Shown in pieces: positions 31,776-41,347 of a stretch of DNA of 64,000 nt. Source of the stretch: Mycobacterium sp. KBS0706. Lineage in GTDB: Bacteria; Pseudomonadota; Alphaproteobacteria; DSM-16000; Inquilinaceae. Position 1 is the first letter of the stretch. Every line of letters begins with the position of its first letter. The position numbers and the translations under genes were made by a program. Below the pieces are notes generated by a model. That model was not told the origin of the DNA and ran no database searches. It worked only from the letters and a program-made list of their open reading frames with translations. Location: contig NZ_VCCH02000002.1 of assembly GCF_005938675.2 (NCBI RefSeq), forward strand, positions 124,001 to 188,000, given 5' to 3'.

Positions 31776-33827
31776 ATGGCTTGGCGCATTGGCGTGGATT
31801 CCGGCGGGACGTTCACCGACGTCTGCCTGTTCGACGATGAGAGCGGGCGGCTCGACGTCTGGAAGGTCTCATCGACCCCCGACGACCCGTCACGCGGCAT
31901 CGTCCAGGGGGTGGAGGAGGGGACGGCAAGGGTCGGCGCCGAGCCGGGGGAGATCGGCTATTTCGGCCACGGCACCACGGTCGGCACCAATGCCCTGATC
32001 CAGCATCGCGGCGTCCGCACCGGCCTCTTGACCACCGACGGCTTCCGCGACCTGCTGGAGATCGGCCGGCAGAAGCGCCCGGACCTCTACGACCTGCAGG
32101 CCGACAAGCCGGAGACGCTGGTCAGCCGCGACCTGCGCATCGACATCCCGGAGCGCATCCGCCACGACGGCTCGGTCGAGACCCCGCTGGACGAGGCGGT
32201 GCTGCGCAAGGCGGTGCGCGAGCTGCGCGCGGCCGGGGTCGAAGCGGTGGCGGTCAGCTTCCTCTATGGCTTCGTCCGCAGCGAGCATGAGGAGACGGCG
32301 CTGCGCATCCTGGCCGAGGAGTTCCCGGAGGCCTTCGCCTGCGCCTCGCACGGCGTGGCGCCGGAGTTCCGCGAGTATGAGCGGGTCTCGACCACCGTGG
32401 TGAACGCCTATCTCGGCCCGGTGATGCGCGGCTATATCGAGCGGCTGGGCCAGCGGCTGTCCGAGATCGGGGTCAAGGCGGCGCCGCGGCTGACCCAGTC
32501 GAATGGCGGCGTCATCAGCTTCGAGACGGCGGCGCGGCTGCCGGTCCGCACCGTCCTGTCCGGCCCCAGCACCGGCGTGGTCGCGGCCCAGGCGATCGGG
32601 GCGGTCGCCGGCTTCCCCGACCTGATCACCTTCGACATGGGCGGCACCAGCACCGATGTCGCGCTGTTGGCCGGCGGCCAATGCCGCCTGGCCGGCGAGG
32701 CGGTGGTGCATGGCTACCCGATCAAGGCCCCGATGCTCGACATTCACACGGTCGGGGCGGGCGGGGGCTCGATCGCCACTGTCGACAGCGGCGGGCTGCT
32801 GAAGGTCGGACCGCGCAGCGCTGGCGCCTGGCCCGGGCCGGTCTGCTACGGCCACGGCAATGGGGAGCCAACGGTGACCGACGCCAATGTCGTGCTGCAG
32901 ACACTGAACCCGGTGTCGCTGCTGGGCGGCCGCATGGCCGTTCGGCGCGACCTGGCCGAGGCCGCGATCGGCCGGCTGGCGCAGCAGCTGGGCCTCGGGC
33001 TGATGGAGACGGCGCAGGGTATTCTCACCGTCGTCACCGCCAACATGGCCAAGGCGATCCGCGTCATCAGCGTGCAGCGCGGCCACGACCCGCGCGACTA
33101 CACGCTGATGGCCTTCGGCGGCGCCGGCCCGCTGCACGCCGCCCGCCTGGCCAAGGAGCTCGACATCAGCCGCATCCTGGTGCCGCAGAATCCGGGCATC
33201 CTCTGCGCCATGGGCCTGCTGCTGACCGACCTGCGCGCCGATTTCGCCGCCACCCGGCTGACCGCGCTGGACCTGGCGGCGCTGCCCGCGGTCGAGGCCG
33301 CCTTCGACGGGCTGCTGGTCCGGGCCGAGGAATGGTTCGCGCAGGAGGAGGTGCCGCAGGGCGCGCGGCGCGTCACCCGTACCGTCGACATGCGCTATGC
33401 CGGTCAGAACTACGAGCTGCCGGTGGCGCTGCCGGACGGGCCGGTGACGCCGGCGACGCTGGAGGCGCTGGCCGCCGGATTCGCCCGGGCGCATGAGCGG
33501 CAATATGGCTTCGTCGCCGCCGGCGAGCCGGTGCAGTTGGTTACCTTCCGGGTCGAGGCCGCGGGCGTTGTCACCAAGGCCAGCTTCCGGCCGCAGCCCG
33601 ATGCCGGGCCGGAGGCTGGGCACGCCGTCACCGGTTCGCGCGAGGTCTGGCTGCCGGAGGCGGGGGGCTGGGTCTCCTGCCCGGTCTATGACCGCGCCCA
33701 ACTCAAGCCCGGCAACCGCATCGCCGGCCCGGCCGTGGTCGAGCAGATGGACAGCACCACCGTTATCCTCCCCGGCATGACGGCCCATGTCGAACCCTAT
33801 CTCAACCTGGTCCTGGATGTCCGATGA
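31776..33827 (+). CDS. hyuA: hydantoinase/oxoprolinase subunit A
   Basis: The protein has 683 residues. The N-terminal ATP-binding motif DSGGTFTDVCLFDD (about residues 8-21) and the second DMGGTSTDVALLAGG (about 288-302) are the acetate-kinase/actin-like motifs of the family. GHGTTVGTNALIQ is also typical. Members use ATP to open hydantoins, 5-oxoproline, acetone-type or lactam substrates together with subunit B. ATG 31776 has GGAAGG eight bases before it; an upstream in-frame start was rejected as too long. It overlaps hyuB by 4 bp. Confidence 0.93.
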   Translation: MAWRIGVDSGGTFTDVCLFDDESGRLDVWKVSSTPDDPSRGIVQGVEEGTARVGAEPGEIGYFGHGTTVGTNALIQHRGVRTGLLTTDGFRDLLEIGRQKRPDLYDLQADKPETLVSRDLRIDIPERIRHDGSVETPLDEAVLRKAVRELRAAGVEAVAVSFLYGFVRSEHEETALRILAEEFPEAFACASHGVAPEFREYERVSTTVVNAYLGPVMRGYIERLGQRLSEIGVKAAPRLTQSNGGVISFETAARLPVRTVLSGPSTGVVAAQAIGAVAGFPDLITFDMGGTSTDVALLAGGQCRLAGEAVVHGYPIKAPMLDIHTVGAGGGSIATVDSGGLLKVGPRSAGAWPGPVCYGHGNGEPTVTDANVVLQTLNPVSLLGGRMAVRRDLAEAAIGRLAQQLGLGLMETAQGILTVVTANMAKAIRVISVQRGHDPRDYTLMAFGGAGPLHAARLAKELDISRILVPQNPGILCAMGLLLTDLRADFAATRLTALDLAALPAVEAAFDGLLVRAEEWFAQEEVPQGARRVTRTVDMRYAGQNYELPVALPDGPVTPATLEALAAGFARAHERQYGFVAAGEPVQLVTFRVEAAGVVTKASFRPQPDAGPEAGHAVTGSREVWLPEAGGWVSCPVYDRAQLKPGNRIAGPAVVEQMDSTTVILPGMTAHVEPYLNLVLDVR

Positions 33828-35479
33828 GCGTCGCCGTCCCGCAGCGCCGCGAGGCCGCGCTCGACCCGATCACGGTCGAGGTGATCGGCAGCGCCTTCGC
33901 CTCGATCGCGGAGGAGATGGGGGAGGCGCTGGTCCGGGCCAGCTACTCGACCAACATCAAGGAGCGGCGCGACTGCTCCACCGCGCTGTTCGACATGGCC
34001 GGCAACACCCTGTGCCAGGCCGAGCACATCCCGATGCATCTCGGCAGCTTCATCGGCATCATCCCGCATATCATGAGGCGCCATCCGCTGGACCGGATGC
34101 GGCCGGGCGACGTGTTCATCGGCAACGACGCCTATGAGGGCGGCGGCACGCATCTGCCCGACATCGTGCTGGCGGAGCCGATCTTCGTCGACGGGCGGAT
34201 GGTGGCCTGGGCGGTCAACACCGCCCACCACGCCGACTTCGCCGACCGCGGCCACGCCCATATCTACCAGGAGGGGATCCGGATCCCGCCGATCCGGCTG
34301 TACCGCGCCGGCGAGCTGCAGGCCGATGTGCAGGAGCTGGTACTGCTGAACTGCCAGGTCCCGCGGGAGCGGCTGTCCGATCTCCGTGCCCAGATGGCGG
34401 CCAACCGCCTGGGCGTGCAGCGGATGACGGCGCTGTGCGCCAAATACGGCGCCGACGTCGTGCTCGCGGCCGGCGCCGCGCTGCAGGATTATGCCGAGCG
34501 CAAGATGCGCGCCGGCATCGCCGCGATCCCGGACGGCACCTACCGTTTCAACGATCGTTTCGACAATCCGGAGCTGGACGGCGAGCTCGACTTCGCTGTC
34601 GAGATCACCGTGGCCGGCGACGAGATGCGGCTGCATTTCGACAGCCCGCCGCAGGTCCGGGGTGGCCTCAATGTCGTCTACACGGCGCTGCTGTCGACGG
34701 TCTATTACGCGGTGAAGACGGTGGTCGACCCGACCATCCTGCCCAATGCCGGGCTGGCGCGGCCGCTGACGGTCACGGCGCCGGAGGGCACGGTGCTGAA
34801 CTGCATCCATCCGGCGGCGGTCAACGGCCGGGTGGCGACCTGCCAGCGCATCGCCGACCTGATCCACGGCGCCCTGGCCCAGGCGGTGCCGGAGCGGTTG
34901 ACCGCGGCCAGCAACGGCTCCTGCGCCTCCGCCACCTTCATGGGGCGCGACGCCAAGACCGGCGGCCTGTGGGTCTATCTCGAGACCATCGGCGGCGGCA
35001 GCGGCGCCCGCGCCGGCAAGGACGGGCTCGACGGCGTCCATGTCCACATGACCAACACCTCCAACCTGCCGGCCGAGGCGCTGGAGCTGGAATACCCGCT
35101 GACCCTGCTGCGCTACGAGCTGGTCGACGGCTCCGGCGGTCCTGGCGCGCAGCGGGGCGGCATGGGGCTGCGCCGGGTCTACCGGGCCGAGGCCGACTGC
35201 CGGGTGCATATCGACGGGTCGCGCCTGCGCTCCGCCCCGTGGGGGCTGGAGGGCGGGCTGGAGGGCGGCCGCGGCGGCTTCGTCTTCGGTCCCGGCGTCG
35301 CCCCGTTCGACCACGGCAATGGCGACCTGAAGCGCGGCGACGTGATCGAGATCGTGACGCCGGGCGCCGGCGGCTATGGCCCGCCATCCGGGCGCGCGGC
35401 CGACGCCGTGCAGCGCGATCTGGCGGAAGGACGGATCGACCGGGAGACGGCGCAGAGGGTCTACGGCGCCGTGCTCTGA
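33824..35479 (+). CDS. hyuB: hydantoinase/oxoprolinase subunit B
   Basis: The 551-residue length is normal for HyuB. Characteristic blocks are STNIKERRDCSTALFD, then HIPMHLGSF, then GDVFIGNDAYEGGGTHLPDI and HHADFADRGH, followed by the late GGSGARAGKDGLDGVH and NTSNLPAEALELEYPL. With HyuA it forms an ATP-dependent amidohydrolase, which may act on N-methylhydantoin, 5-oxoproline or a cyclic lactam. The binding-protein gene downstream suggests that the substrate is imported. Confidence 0.93.
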   Translation: MSVAVPQRREAALDPITVEVIGSAFASIAEEMGEALVRASYSTNIKERRDCSTALFDMAGNTLCQAEHIPMHLGSFIGIIPHIMRRHPLDRMRPGDVFIGNDAYEGGGTHLPDIVLAEPIFVDGRMVAWAVNTAHHADFADRGHAHIYQEGIRIPPIRLYRAGELQADVQELVLLNCQVPRERLSDLRAQMAANRLGVQRMTALCAKYGADVVLAAGAALQDYAERKMRAGIAAIPDGTYRFNDRFDNPELDGELDFAVEITVAGDEMRLHFDSPPQVRGGLNVVYTALLSTVYYAVKTVVDPTILPNAGLARPLTVTAPEGTVLNCIHPAAVNGRVATCQRIADLIHGALAQAVPERLTAASNGSCASATFMGRDAKTGGLWVYLETIGGGSGARAGKDGLDGVHVHMTNTSNLPAEALELEYPLTLLRYELVDGSGGPGAQRGGMGLRRVYRAEADCRVHIDGSRLRSAPWGLEGGLEGGRGGFVFGPGVAPFDHGNGDLKRGDVIEIVTPGAGGYGPPSGRAADAVQRDLAEGRIDRETAQRVYGAVL

Positions 35480-35507
35480 CCACGACAACAGACAGGGAGA
35501 GGTCATC

Positions 35508-37040
35508 ATGCTCGTGTCCCGTCGCACATTGCTCGCCAGCGGGCTCGCCGCCGGCGCCGTGCTGCCGGCGCTGCGCCTGCCGGCCTGGGGCCAGGCGTCG
35601 GCGAACACGCTGCGCTTCGGCCTTTCCAGCTATCCGCCGAACCTGCAGCCTTGGGTGAATTCCGGCGGCGCGGCGGGCTCGGTCGCGGCGCTGCTGCATC
35701 GCGGCCTCTTGTCCTACGCCGCCGACGGCAGCCTGCAGGGCGAGCTGGCTGAAAGCTGGCAGCCGGAGGGCGACAAGGCCTGGGTCTTCCGCCTGCGCCA
35801 GGCCCTCTTCCACAACGGCGCCCCGGTCACCGCCGCCGACATCCAGTGGAACATCGAGCAGGTCGCCGGCGAGAAATCGACCGCCTATCTGCGCACCCAG
35901 CTGCAGGGGGTAGAGCGGGTCGAGACGCCGGACGACCGCACCGTGCGCCTGGTGATGAAGCAGCCGACCGTCTGCGTGCCGCACTGGTTCGCCAACTACT
36001 ACATGCCGATCGTGGCGAAGGGGTCGACCGCCGACGACCCGCTGGGCATCGGCGCCGGGCCCTTCGTGCTGCAGGGGCAGGAGCGTGGCGTATCGCTCGA
36101 CCTCGCCGCCTTCGACAAATACTACAAGCCCGGCCTGCCGAAGCTGAAGGCGGTCAAGGTCATCGCCTATCCGGACGAGACCCTGCGGGTGGCGGCGCTG
36201 CAGGCCGGCGATGTCGACCTGATCGACTATGTCCCCTGGCAATCGATGCCGTCGATCGAGGCCGACGGGAACCTGAAGCTGGACAACCAGCTCGGCCCGT
36301 TCATGTACCTGACCTTCAACGGCAAGACCGGCCCCTTCGCCGATCCGCGCATCCGCAGGGCGGTGGCGCTCGGCATCAAGCGCGACGAGATCGTGCAGGC
36401 CGCCTTCTTCGGACGCGGTGCGCCGCTGGAGGGGCTGCCCTTCCCGCCGCAGACGCCCTTCTACGACGAGGCCGCGGCGCATGGCTGGCGCCATGACCTC
36501 GACAAGGCCAAGGCGCTGCTGGCCGAGGCCGGCGTGGCCGACGGCTTTTCCTGCAAGCTCCTCTCCACCGCCCAGTACGGCATGCACAAGAGCACGGCCG
36601 AGGTGATCCAGCAGAACCTGGCCGAGCTCGGCATCCAGGTCGAGCTGAACATGCCGGACTGGCCGACCCGGGTCAGCCTGGGCAATCGCGGCCAGTACGA
36701 GTTCGCGGTGATGGGCACGGCGATGGAGAGCCCGGATCCGGAAAGCCTGTCCTCCTTCGTCGATTCCTCGCTGTCGCCGTCCTACATCCGCAGCACCGGC
36801 ATCACCGTGCCCGGGCTGAACGAGCTGCTGGCGGCGGGGCGAGGGGAGTTCGACGCTGCGAAGCGCAAGGACATCTACGCCAAGGCCGGCCAGCTGGTGC
36901 TGGATCAGGCGCCGATGGTGACGCTGGCCTACCGGGCGCAGGGTTTCGCCATGCGCAAGGCCCTGCAGGGCTTCCGCAACCTGCCGGGCGGCCTCAGCTT
37001 CTACTCCGCGACCACGCTGGACCAGTCCTCCTTCGCCTGA
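35508..37040 (+). CDS. family 5 ABC solute-binding protein (DppA-like), first of two
   Basis: The protein has 510 residues and a Tat-like signal (SRRTLLASGLAAGAVLPAL). The mature part matches the peptide/nickel/opine SBP family: LAESWQPEGDKAWVFRLRQA, then VTAADIQWNIEQVAG, and the late QAPMVTLAYRAQGFAMRK. It has a good ribosome site and follows hyuB by 28 bp. No permease lies directly after it. It probably feeds the Opp-type transporter at 43-47 kb, which has its own binding protein. Confidence 0.92.
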   Translation: MLVSRRTLLASGLAAGAVLPALRLPAWGQASANTLRFGLSSYPPNLQPWVNSGGAAGSVAALLHRGLLSYAADGSLQGELAESWQPEGDKAWVFRLRQALFHNGAPVTAADIQWNIEQVAGEKSTAYLRTQLQGVERVETPDDRTVRLVMKQPTVCVPHWFANYYMPIVAKGSTADDPLGIGAGPFVLQGQERGVSLDLAAFDKYYKPGLPKLKAVKVIAYPDETLRVAALQAGDVDLIDYVPWQSMPSIEADGNLKLDNQLGPFMYLTFNGKTGPFADPRIRRAVALGIKRDEIVQAAFFGRGAPLEGLPFPPQTPFYDEAAAHGWRHDLDKAKALLAEAGVADGFSCKLLSTAQYGMHKSTAEVIQQNLAELGIQVELNMPDWPTRVSLGNRGQYEFAVMGTAMESPDPESLSSFVDSSLSPSYIRSTGITVPGLNELLAAGRGEFDAAKRKDIYAKAGQLVLDQAPMVTLAYRAQGFAMRKALQGFRNLPGGLSFYSATTLDQSSFA

Positions 37041-37090
37041 AGGGGGCGATCCTGCTCAGCGCCGCTGGCCGCAAATTCGTCACATGTCAC

Positions 37091-37120
37091 TTGACTCCGT
37101 CCATAGTGGACGATCACAAT
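37091..37120 (+). promoter_or_regulatory. putative promoter with palindrome in its spacer
   Basis: TTGACT (37091-37096) and CACAAT (37115-37120) are 18 bp apart. The spacer holds the inverted repeat CGTCCA-TAG-TGGACG (37098-37112). This is a reasonable repressor-controlled promoter for the oxidoreductase gene at 37296. Confidence 0.45.
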
Positions 37121-37151
37121 CATAATCTCAGTTGCCAAGAAGCGATCTGCC

Positions 37152-37167
37152 TTGAGACCGGTCTCAA
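37152..37167. promoter_or_regulatory. perfect 16-bp palindrome TTGAGACCGGTCTCAA
   Basis: This perfect inverted repeat lies about 130 bp upstream of the oxidoreductase gene and downstream of the putative promoter. It has the size of a MarR or GntR dimer site, and a MarR gene follows in the same gene run. The remainder of the 255-bp gap (37041-37295) shows no gene. Confidence 0.55.
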
Positions 37168-37295
37168 AACCGGGCTTGTCTGATCGCGTGCTACCGCACC
37201 AAGTTCTGGTGAAAAAGAAAGCATGACGTGCCTGCGATGGGCATTCTGCGTTCTTTTGATCGGAATTGTGTCAGTTCTTCCGGAACAGGAAGGAA

Positions 37296-38612
37296 ATGAT
37301 ACACAAGACATCGCTCGAACCGTCGCTGTGGTACGCCACGGCGGCCCCCGCGCCGGAGACGACGGCGCTGGACGGCACGATAGACGCGCCGGTCTGCGTG
37401 ATCGGCGCCGGCTACACCGGCCTGTCCACCGCGCTGCATCTCGGCGAGCGCGGTGTCGGCACGGTGGTGCTGGAGGCGGAGCAGATCGGTCATGGCGGCT
37501 CCGGCCGCAATGCCGGCCATTGCACCCCGACCTTCCATGTCCACGAGATCGCGACCGTCCGGCGCATCCTGGGCGAGCCTTTCGCCACGCGGCTGATCGA
37601 GCGCCAGACCAACGCCGCCAACCTGGTCTTCGACATCATCCGCCGCTACGGCATCGACTGCGAGGCGGTGCAGACCGGCTACATCCACGCCGCCCACGCC
37701 ACTGCCGCCCTGGCGAAGCTGGAGCGGCGCTGCCGGGAATATGCGGCTGTCGGCAAGGCCACGAGGATGCTCGACAGCGACGAGGCCCAGCGCCTGACCG
37801 GGTCGCCGCGCTTCTGCGGCGGCTGGATCCATCCGGAGGGCGGGCACCTCAACCCGCTCGGCTATGCCCGCGGCCTGGCCCGGGCGGCGATCTCGCGCGG
37901 CGCCCGGGTCTTCACCCGCTCGCCGGTCACCGCGATCCGGCCGCAGGGCGCGCGCTGGCGGGTGGAGACGCCGGCCGGCGCCGTCCTCGCCGACAAGGTG
38001 GTGTGCGGCACCGGCGCCTATACCGACGGCTACTGGCCGGGGCTGGAGCAGAGCTTCGCCCGCCTCGGCGTCGCCGTGCTGGCCACCCAGCCGCTCAGCG
38101 ACAATGTCCGCCGGACGATCGCGCCAGACAACAACACCGTGGTCGACAGCCGGCGCGACATCTCGATCTGGAAATACGACAAGGACGGACGACTGGTGAC
38201 CTCGCTGTTTGTCGAGGGACGGCGCGGCACGGACCCCGCCTACACCACGGCGCTGATGCGGCGGAAGCTGCAATGGCTGCTGCCGCAGCTCGGCGATGTC
38301 GAGTTCCAGTACAGCTGGACCGGCGCGATCGACATGCAGCCACGCACCTTCCCGCGGCTCTACGGCCTGGCGCCCGGCGTGGTCGCCTCGCTCGGCTATT
38401 CCGGCCGCGGCGTGCCGACCGGCACGATGATGGGCACGGTGCTGGCGGAATGGGCGACGGGAACACCGCCGCAGGACCTGGCGCTGCCGATCGAAAGGCT
38501 GCAGCGCACGCCCTTCTACATGAGCTTCATGCCGCGCGTCATGCTGGCCTGGTCGCGGATCCGCGACCAGCGCTCCGCCCGGCGCGACGGCCTCGACCCG
38601 CCGCCCTTCTGA
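37296..38612 (+). CDS. FAD-dependent oxidoreductase, gamma-glutamylputrescine-oxidase-like
   Basis: The protein has 438 residues. The dinucleotide-binding motif is CVIGAGYTGLSTALHL (about residues 32-47), followed by HGGSGRNAGHCTP, typical of the PuuB/ordL group. The C-terminal flavin motif LGYSGRGVPTGTMMG follows the same pattern. It should oxidise a secondary amine or N-substituted amino acid with release of an aldehyde. The ATG at 37296 is preceded by AGGAAGGAA. It lies between the hydantoinase and transporter genes, so it probably acts on the product of ring opening or an imported amine. Confidence 0.9.
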   Translation: MIHKTSLEPSLWYATAAPAPETTALDGTIDAPVCVIGAGYTGLSTALHLGERGVGTVVLEAEQIGHGGSGRNAGHCTPTFHVHEIATVRRILGEPFATRLIERQTNAANLVFDIIRRYGIDCEAVQTGYIHAAHATAALAKLERRCREYAAVGKATRMLDSDEAQRLTGSPRFCGGWIHPEGGHLNPLGYARGLARAAISRGARVFTRSPVTAIRPQGARWRVETPAGAVLADKVVCGTGAYTDGYWPGLEQSFARLGVAVLATQPLSDNVRRTIAPDNNTVVDSRRDISIWKYDKDGRLVTSLFVEGRRGTDPAYTTALMRRKLQWLLPQLGDVEFQYSWTGAIDMQPRTFPRLYGLAPGVVASLGYSGRGVPTGTMMGTVLAEWATGTPPQDLALPIERLQRTPFYMSFMPRVMLAWSRIRDQRSARRDGLDPPPF

Positions 38613-38660
38613 TCATGTGGAACCCTGGCTTGACCCACCTCACCGAACCCAAGGACGGCC

Positions 38661-39191
38661 ATGCCCGCCACGAGCGATGGCCGCGCCGGCCCGCGGCGCA
38701 ATCCGCAGGTCCCGAAGACGATCGACTTCTCGGAGATCGATTTCGATATCTTCACCGACCTGCTCAGCTTCTATGTCCGCACCGTCAACATGCTGGTCAG
38801 CCGCGACCTGGACGAGCAGATGGAAGCGCTGGAGGTCGCTGGCGGAACCGGCAAGATCTCGACGCTGCTGCTGGTCGAGCGCAATCCGGGCATCCGGCCC
38901 TCGGTGCTGGCGCACTTCATCCTCAAGGACCGCTCGGCCATGGGTCGGCTGCTCGAGCAGCTGCAGCAGGCTGGGCTGGTCGAGCAGAAGATCTCGCCGG
39001 AGGAGCGGCGGGCGCGCGAGCTGTATCTGACCGGCAAGGGCCGGCGCGTGGCCGAACAGGTGCGCGCCGTCGCCCGCCGGCAATCCGCCGAGTTCTTCTC
39101 GATCCTGAGCGGGGCGGAGCAGGCCGACCTGCTGCGCCTGCTGCGCAAGGTCTATGCCGGCTATGTCGAGCACGCGCCGGTGGTCGAGTGA
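38661..39191 (+). CDS. MarR-family transcriptional regulator (second)
   Basis: The protein has 176 residues. After a 25-residue basic N-terminal tail, the MarR fold includes DEQMEALEVAGGTGKISTLL, then the recognition region LAHFILKDRSAMGRLLEQLQ and the wing KISPEERRARELYLTGKGRR. It is 48 bp downstream of the FAD oxidoreductase and 9 bp before an SDR. It is probably the local repressor and may recognise the palindromes at 37.1 kb. Confidence 0.9.
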   Translation: MPATSDGRAGPRRNPQVPKTIDFSEIDFDIFTDLLSFYVRTVNMLVSRDLDEQMEALEVAGGTGKISTLLLVERNPGIRPSVLAHFILKDRSAMGRLLEQLQQAGLVEQKISPEERRARELYLTGKGRRVAEQVRAVARRQSAEFFSILSGAEQADLLRLLRKVYAGYVEHAPVVE

Positions 39192-39215
39192 GCGGGCGGG
39201 GTGGGAGGCATCGCC

Positions 39216-39908
39216 ATGACTGACACCCGTGTCGCCATGATCTCCGGCGCCGGCCGGGGCATCGGCGCGGAGATCGCGACCGCATTGGCCCGCGCCGGCT
39301 GGCGGCTCAGCCTCGGCGTGCGCGACCCGGTACGGCTGACCCCGCCGGACGGCGCCCTGGTCCACCGCTTCGACGCCCGCGATCCGGACTCCGAACGCCT
39401 GTGGGTCGAGGCCACGGCCGAGCGGTTCGGCCGGATCGACGCGATCATCGCCAATGCCGGCATCATGATCCCGAAGACGGTGATCGCGGCCGACGACGCC
39501 GACCTCGACGACCTGATCCAGGTCAACGTCAAGTCGCCGTTGCGACTGGTGCGGGCGGCCTGGCCGCATCTCGTCGCCTCCGGCCATGGCCGCGTCGTCA
39601 CCATCGCCTCGCTGTCGGGCAAGCGGGTGAAGTCGGCGACCTCCGGCCTCTATGCCGTCAGCAAGTTCGCGGCGCTGGCGATGACCCATGCCATCCGCCA
39701 TGCCGGCTGGGACGAGGGCGTGCGCGCCACCGCGATCTGCCCCGGCTTCGTCGCCACCGACATGGCCGCGGGCCTCGCCAAGCGGCCGCCCGAAGCCATG
39801 ACCCAGCCGCAGGACGTGGCGCAAATCGTCGCCTTCCTGCTCGACCTGCCCGACACGGCGAGCATCGCCGAGATCCCGATCAATTCGACCCTGGAGGACA
39901 GCTGGTGA
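39216..39908 (+). CDS. short-chain dehydrogenase in the amine/hydantoin locus
   Basis: The protein has 230 residues with SGAGRGIG near residue 10, NAGI, and the active-site segments ASLSGKR and YAVSK. GTG 39201 is possible, but ATG 39216 has GGGAGG ahead of it and gives a standard N-terminus (MTDTRVAMISGAGRG). It probably oxidises or reduces an aldehyde or alcohol generated by the FAD enzymes on either side. The substrate is unknown. Confidence 0.9.
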   Translation: MTDTRVAMISGAGRGIGAEIATALARAGWRLSLGVRDPVRLTPPDGALVHRFDARDPDSERLWVEATAERFGRIDAIIANAGIMIPKTVIAADDADLDDLIQVNVKSPLRLVRAAWPHLVASGHGRVVTIASLSGKRVKSATSGLYAVSKFAALAMTHAIRHAGWDEGVRATAICPGFVATDMAAGLAKRPPEAMTQPQDVAQIVAFLLDLPDTASIAEIPINSTLEDSW

Positions 39909-39945
39909 GCCCGATGCGTTCGATCGTCATGCGGGGAGGGCGCTG

Positions 39946-41274
39946 ATGGGCCTCCAGGTCGACAGCGTCGAGCCGGATGAAGTCCTGCCGCAGCAGGCCG
40001 ATGTGGTCATCGTCGGCGGCGGGATCATCGGCACCAGCGCCGCCTTGGCCCTGGCGCAGCGCGGAGTCTCGGTGGCGCTGTGCGAGAAGGGCCACATCGC
40101 CGGCGAGCAGTCGAGCCGGAACTGGGGCTGGTGCCGCAAGACCCGGCGCGATCCGCGGGAGATCCCGCTGATCATCGAGAGCATGCGGCTGTGGGAGGGG
40201 ATGAACCAGACGGTGGAGGCCGAGACCGGCTTCCGCCAGAGCGGCATCCTGTTCGCGGTCGAGACCGACCAGGAGATCGCGGAATACGAGGCCTGGCTGG
40301 AGCATGCCCGGCCCTACCAGCTCGACGCCCGGCTGATCAGCCCGGCCGAGTTCGACCGGCTGATGCCCGGCGCCGGCGCCCGCTGGAAGGCGGCGCTGTA
40401 CTCCGCCTCCGACGGGCGGGCGGAGCCGCAGCGCGCCGCCCCCGCCATCGCCCGCGCCGCGCGCCGGGCCGGCGCCGCGATCCTGACCGACTGCGCCGTC
40501 CGCGGCGTCGACCGGGCCGGCGGGCGCATCGCCGGGGTGGTCACCGAACGCGGCCGCATCGCCTGCAACAGCGTGATCGTGGCCGGCGGCGCCTGGTCGC
40601 GCCGTTTCCTGAAGGATCTCGGCCTGACCCTGCCGCAGCTCAAGGTCCGGGCCAGCGTGCAGCGCACGGCGCCGCTGGAGGGCGCGCCGGAAACGGCGAT
40701 GTGGTCGAAGGAATTCGCGCTGCGCAAGCGCCATGACGGCGGCTACACCATCGCCAACGGCAACTCCAACATCGCGCCGCTGGTGCCGGACAGCTTCCGC
40801 TTCTTCAGCGACTTCCTGCCGGCGCTGCGCATGGAATGGTCGGCGCTGAAGCTGCGGGTCGACGACCGGTTCCTCCAGGAATGGCGGGAGGCGGCGCTGG
40901 TGCCGCTGGACCAGGTCTCGCCCTATGAGAAGGCGCGGGTGCTGGATCCGGAGCCCGACCGCCAGGCCAACCGCCAGGCCATGGCCGACTTGGCCAAGCA
41001 GTTCCCGGCCTTCGCCGGCGCCAGGGTGGTGCAGGAATGGGCCGGGTTGATCGACGTCACGCCCGACGCCGTGCCGGTGATCTCGACGGTCGCGGAGGTG
41101 CCAGGCCTCGTCGTAGCGACCGGATTCTCCGGCCACGGCTTCGGCATCGGCCCCGGCGCCGGGCACCTGGCCGCCGATCTCGCCACGGGCGCCCGCCCGA
41201 TTGTCGACCCGAAGGATTTCCGCTTCTCGCGCTTCAGTGACGGATCGAAGCCCAGGCCGATGGCCGGGGTGTGA
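39946..41274 (+). CDS. FAD-dependent oxidoreductase (DAO family), second
   Basis: The protein has 442 residues. The N-terminal FAD motif VVIVGGGIIGTSAALALAQR (about residues 19-38) is followed by EQSSRNWGWCRKTRRDPRE, a pattern of D-amino-acid/opine-type dehydrogenases. The C-terminal motif ATGFSGHGFGIGPGAGHL closes the FAD domain. GGGGAGGG lies upstream. It resembles deaminating or demethylating enzymes acting on N-substituted amino acids. Having two distinct DAO enzymes in one locus suggests two sequential C-N bond oxidations. Confidence 0.9.
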   Translation: MGLQVDSVEPDEVLPQQADVVIVGGGIIGTSAALALAQRGVSVALCEKGHIAGEQSSRNWGWCRKTRRDPREIPLIIESMRLWEGMNQTVEAETGFRQSGILFAVETDQEIAEYEAWLEHARPYQLDARLISPAEFDRLMPGAGARWKAALYSASDGRAEPQRAAPAIARAARRAGAAILTDCAVRGVDRAGGRIAGVVTERGRIACNSVIVAGGAWSRRFLKDLGLTLPQLKVRASVQRTAPLEGAPETAMWSKEFALRKRHDGGYTIANGNSNIAPLVPDSFRFFSDFLPALRMEWSALKLRVDDRFLQEWREAALVPLDQVSPYEKARVLDPEPDRQANRQAMADLAKQFPAFAGARVVQEWAGLIDVTPDAVPVISTVAEVPGLVVATGFSGHGFGIGPGAGHLAADLATGARPIVDPKDFRFSRFSDGSKPRPMAGV

Positions 41275-41347
41275 ACCGGCCGGGCGGGGAGATGGGCGCA
41301 GACCCGCCCCCGCCGGGCCTTGGAGGCAACGAAAAGGGAGCTTCACC

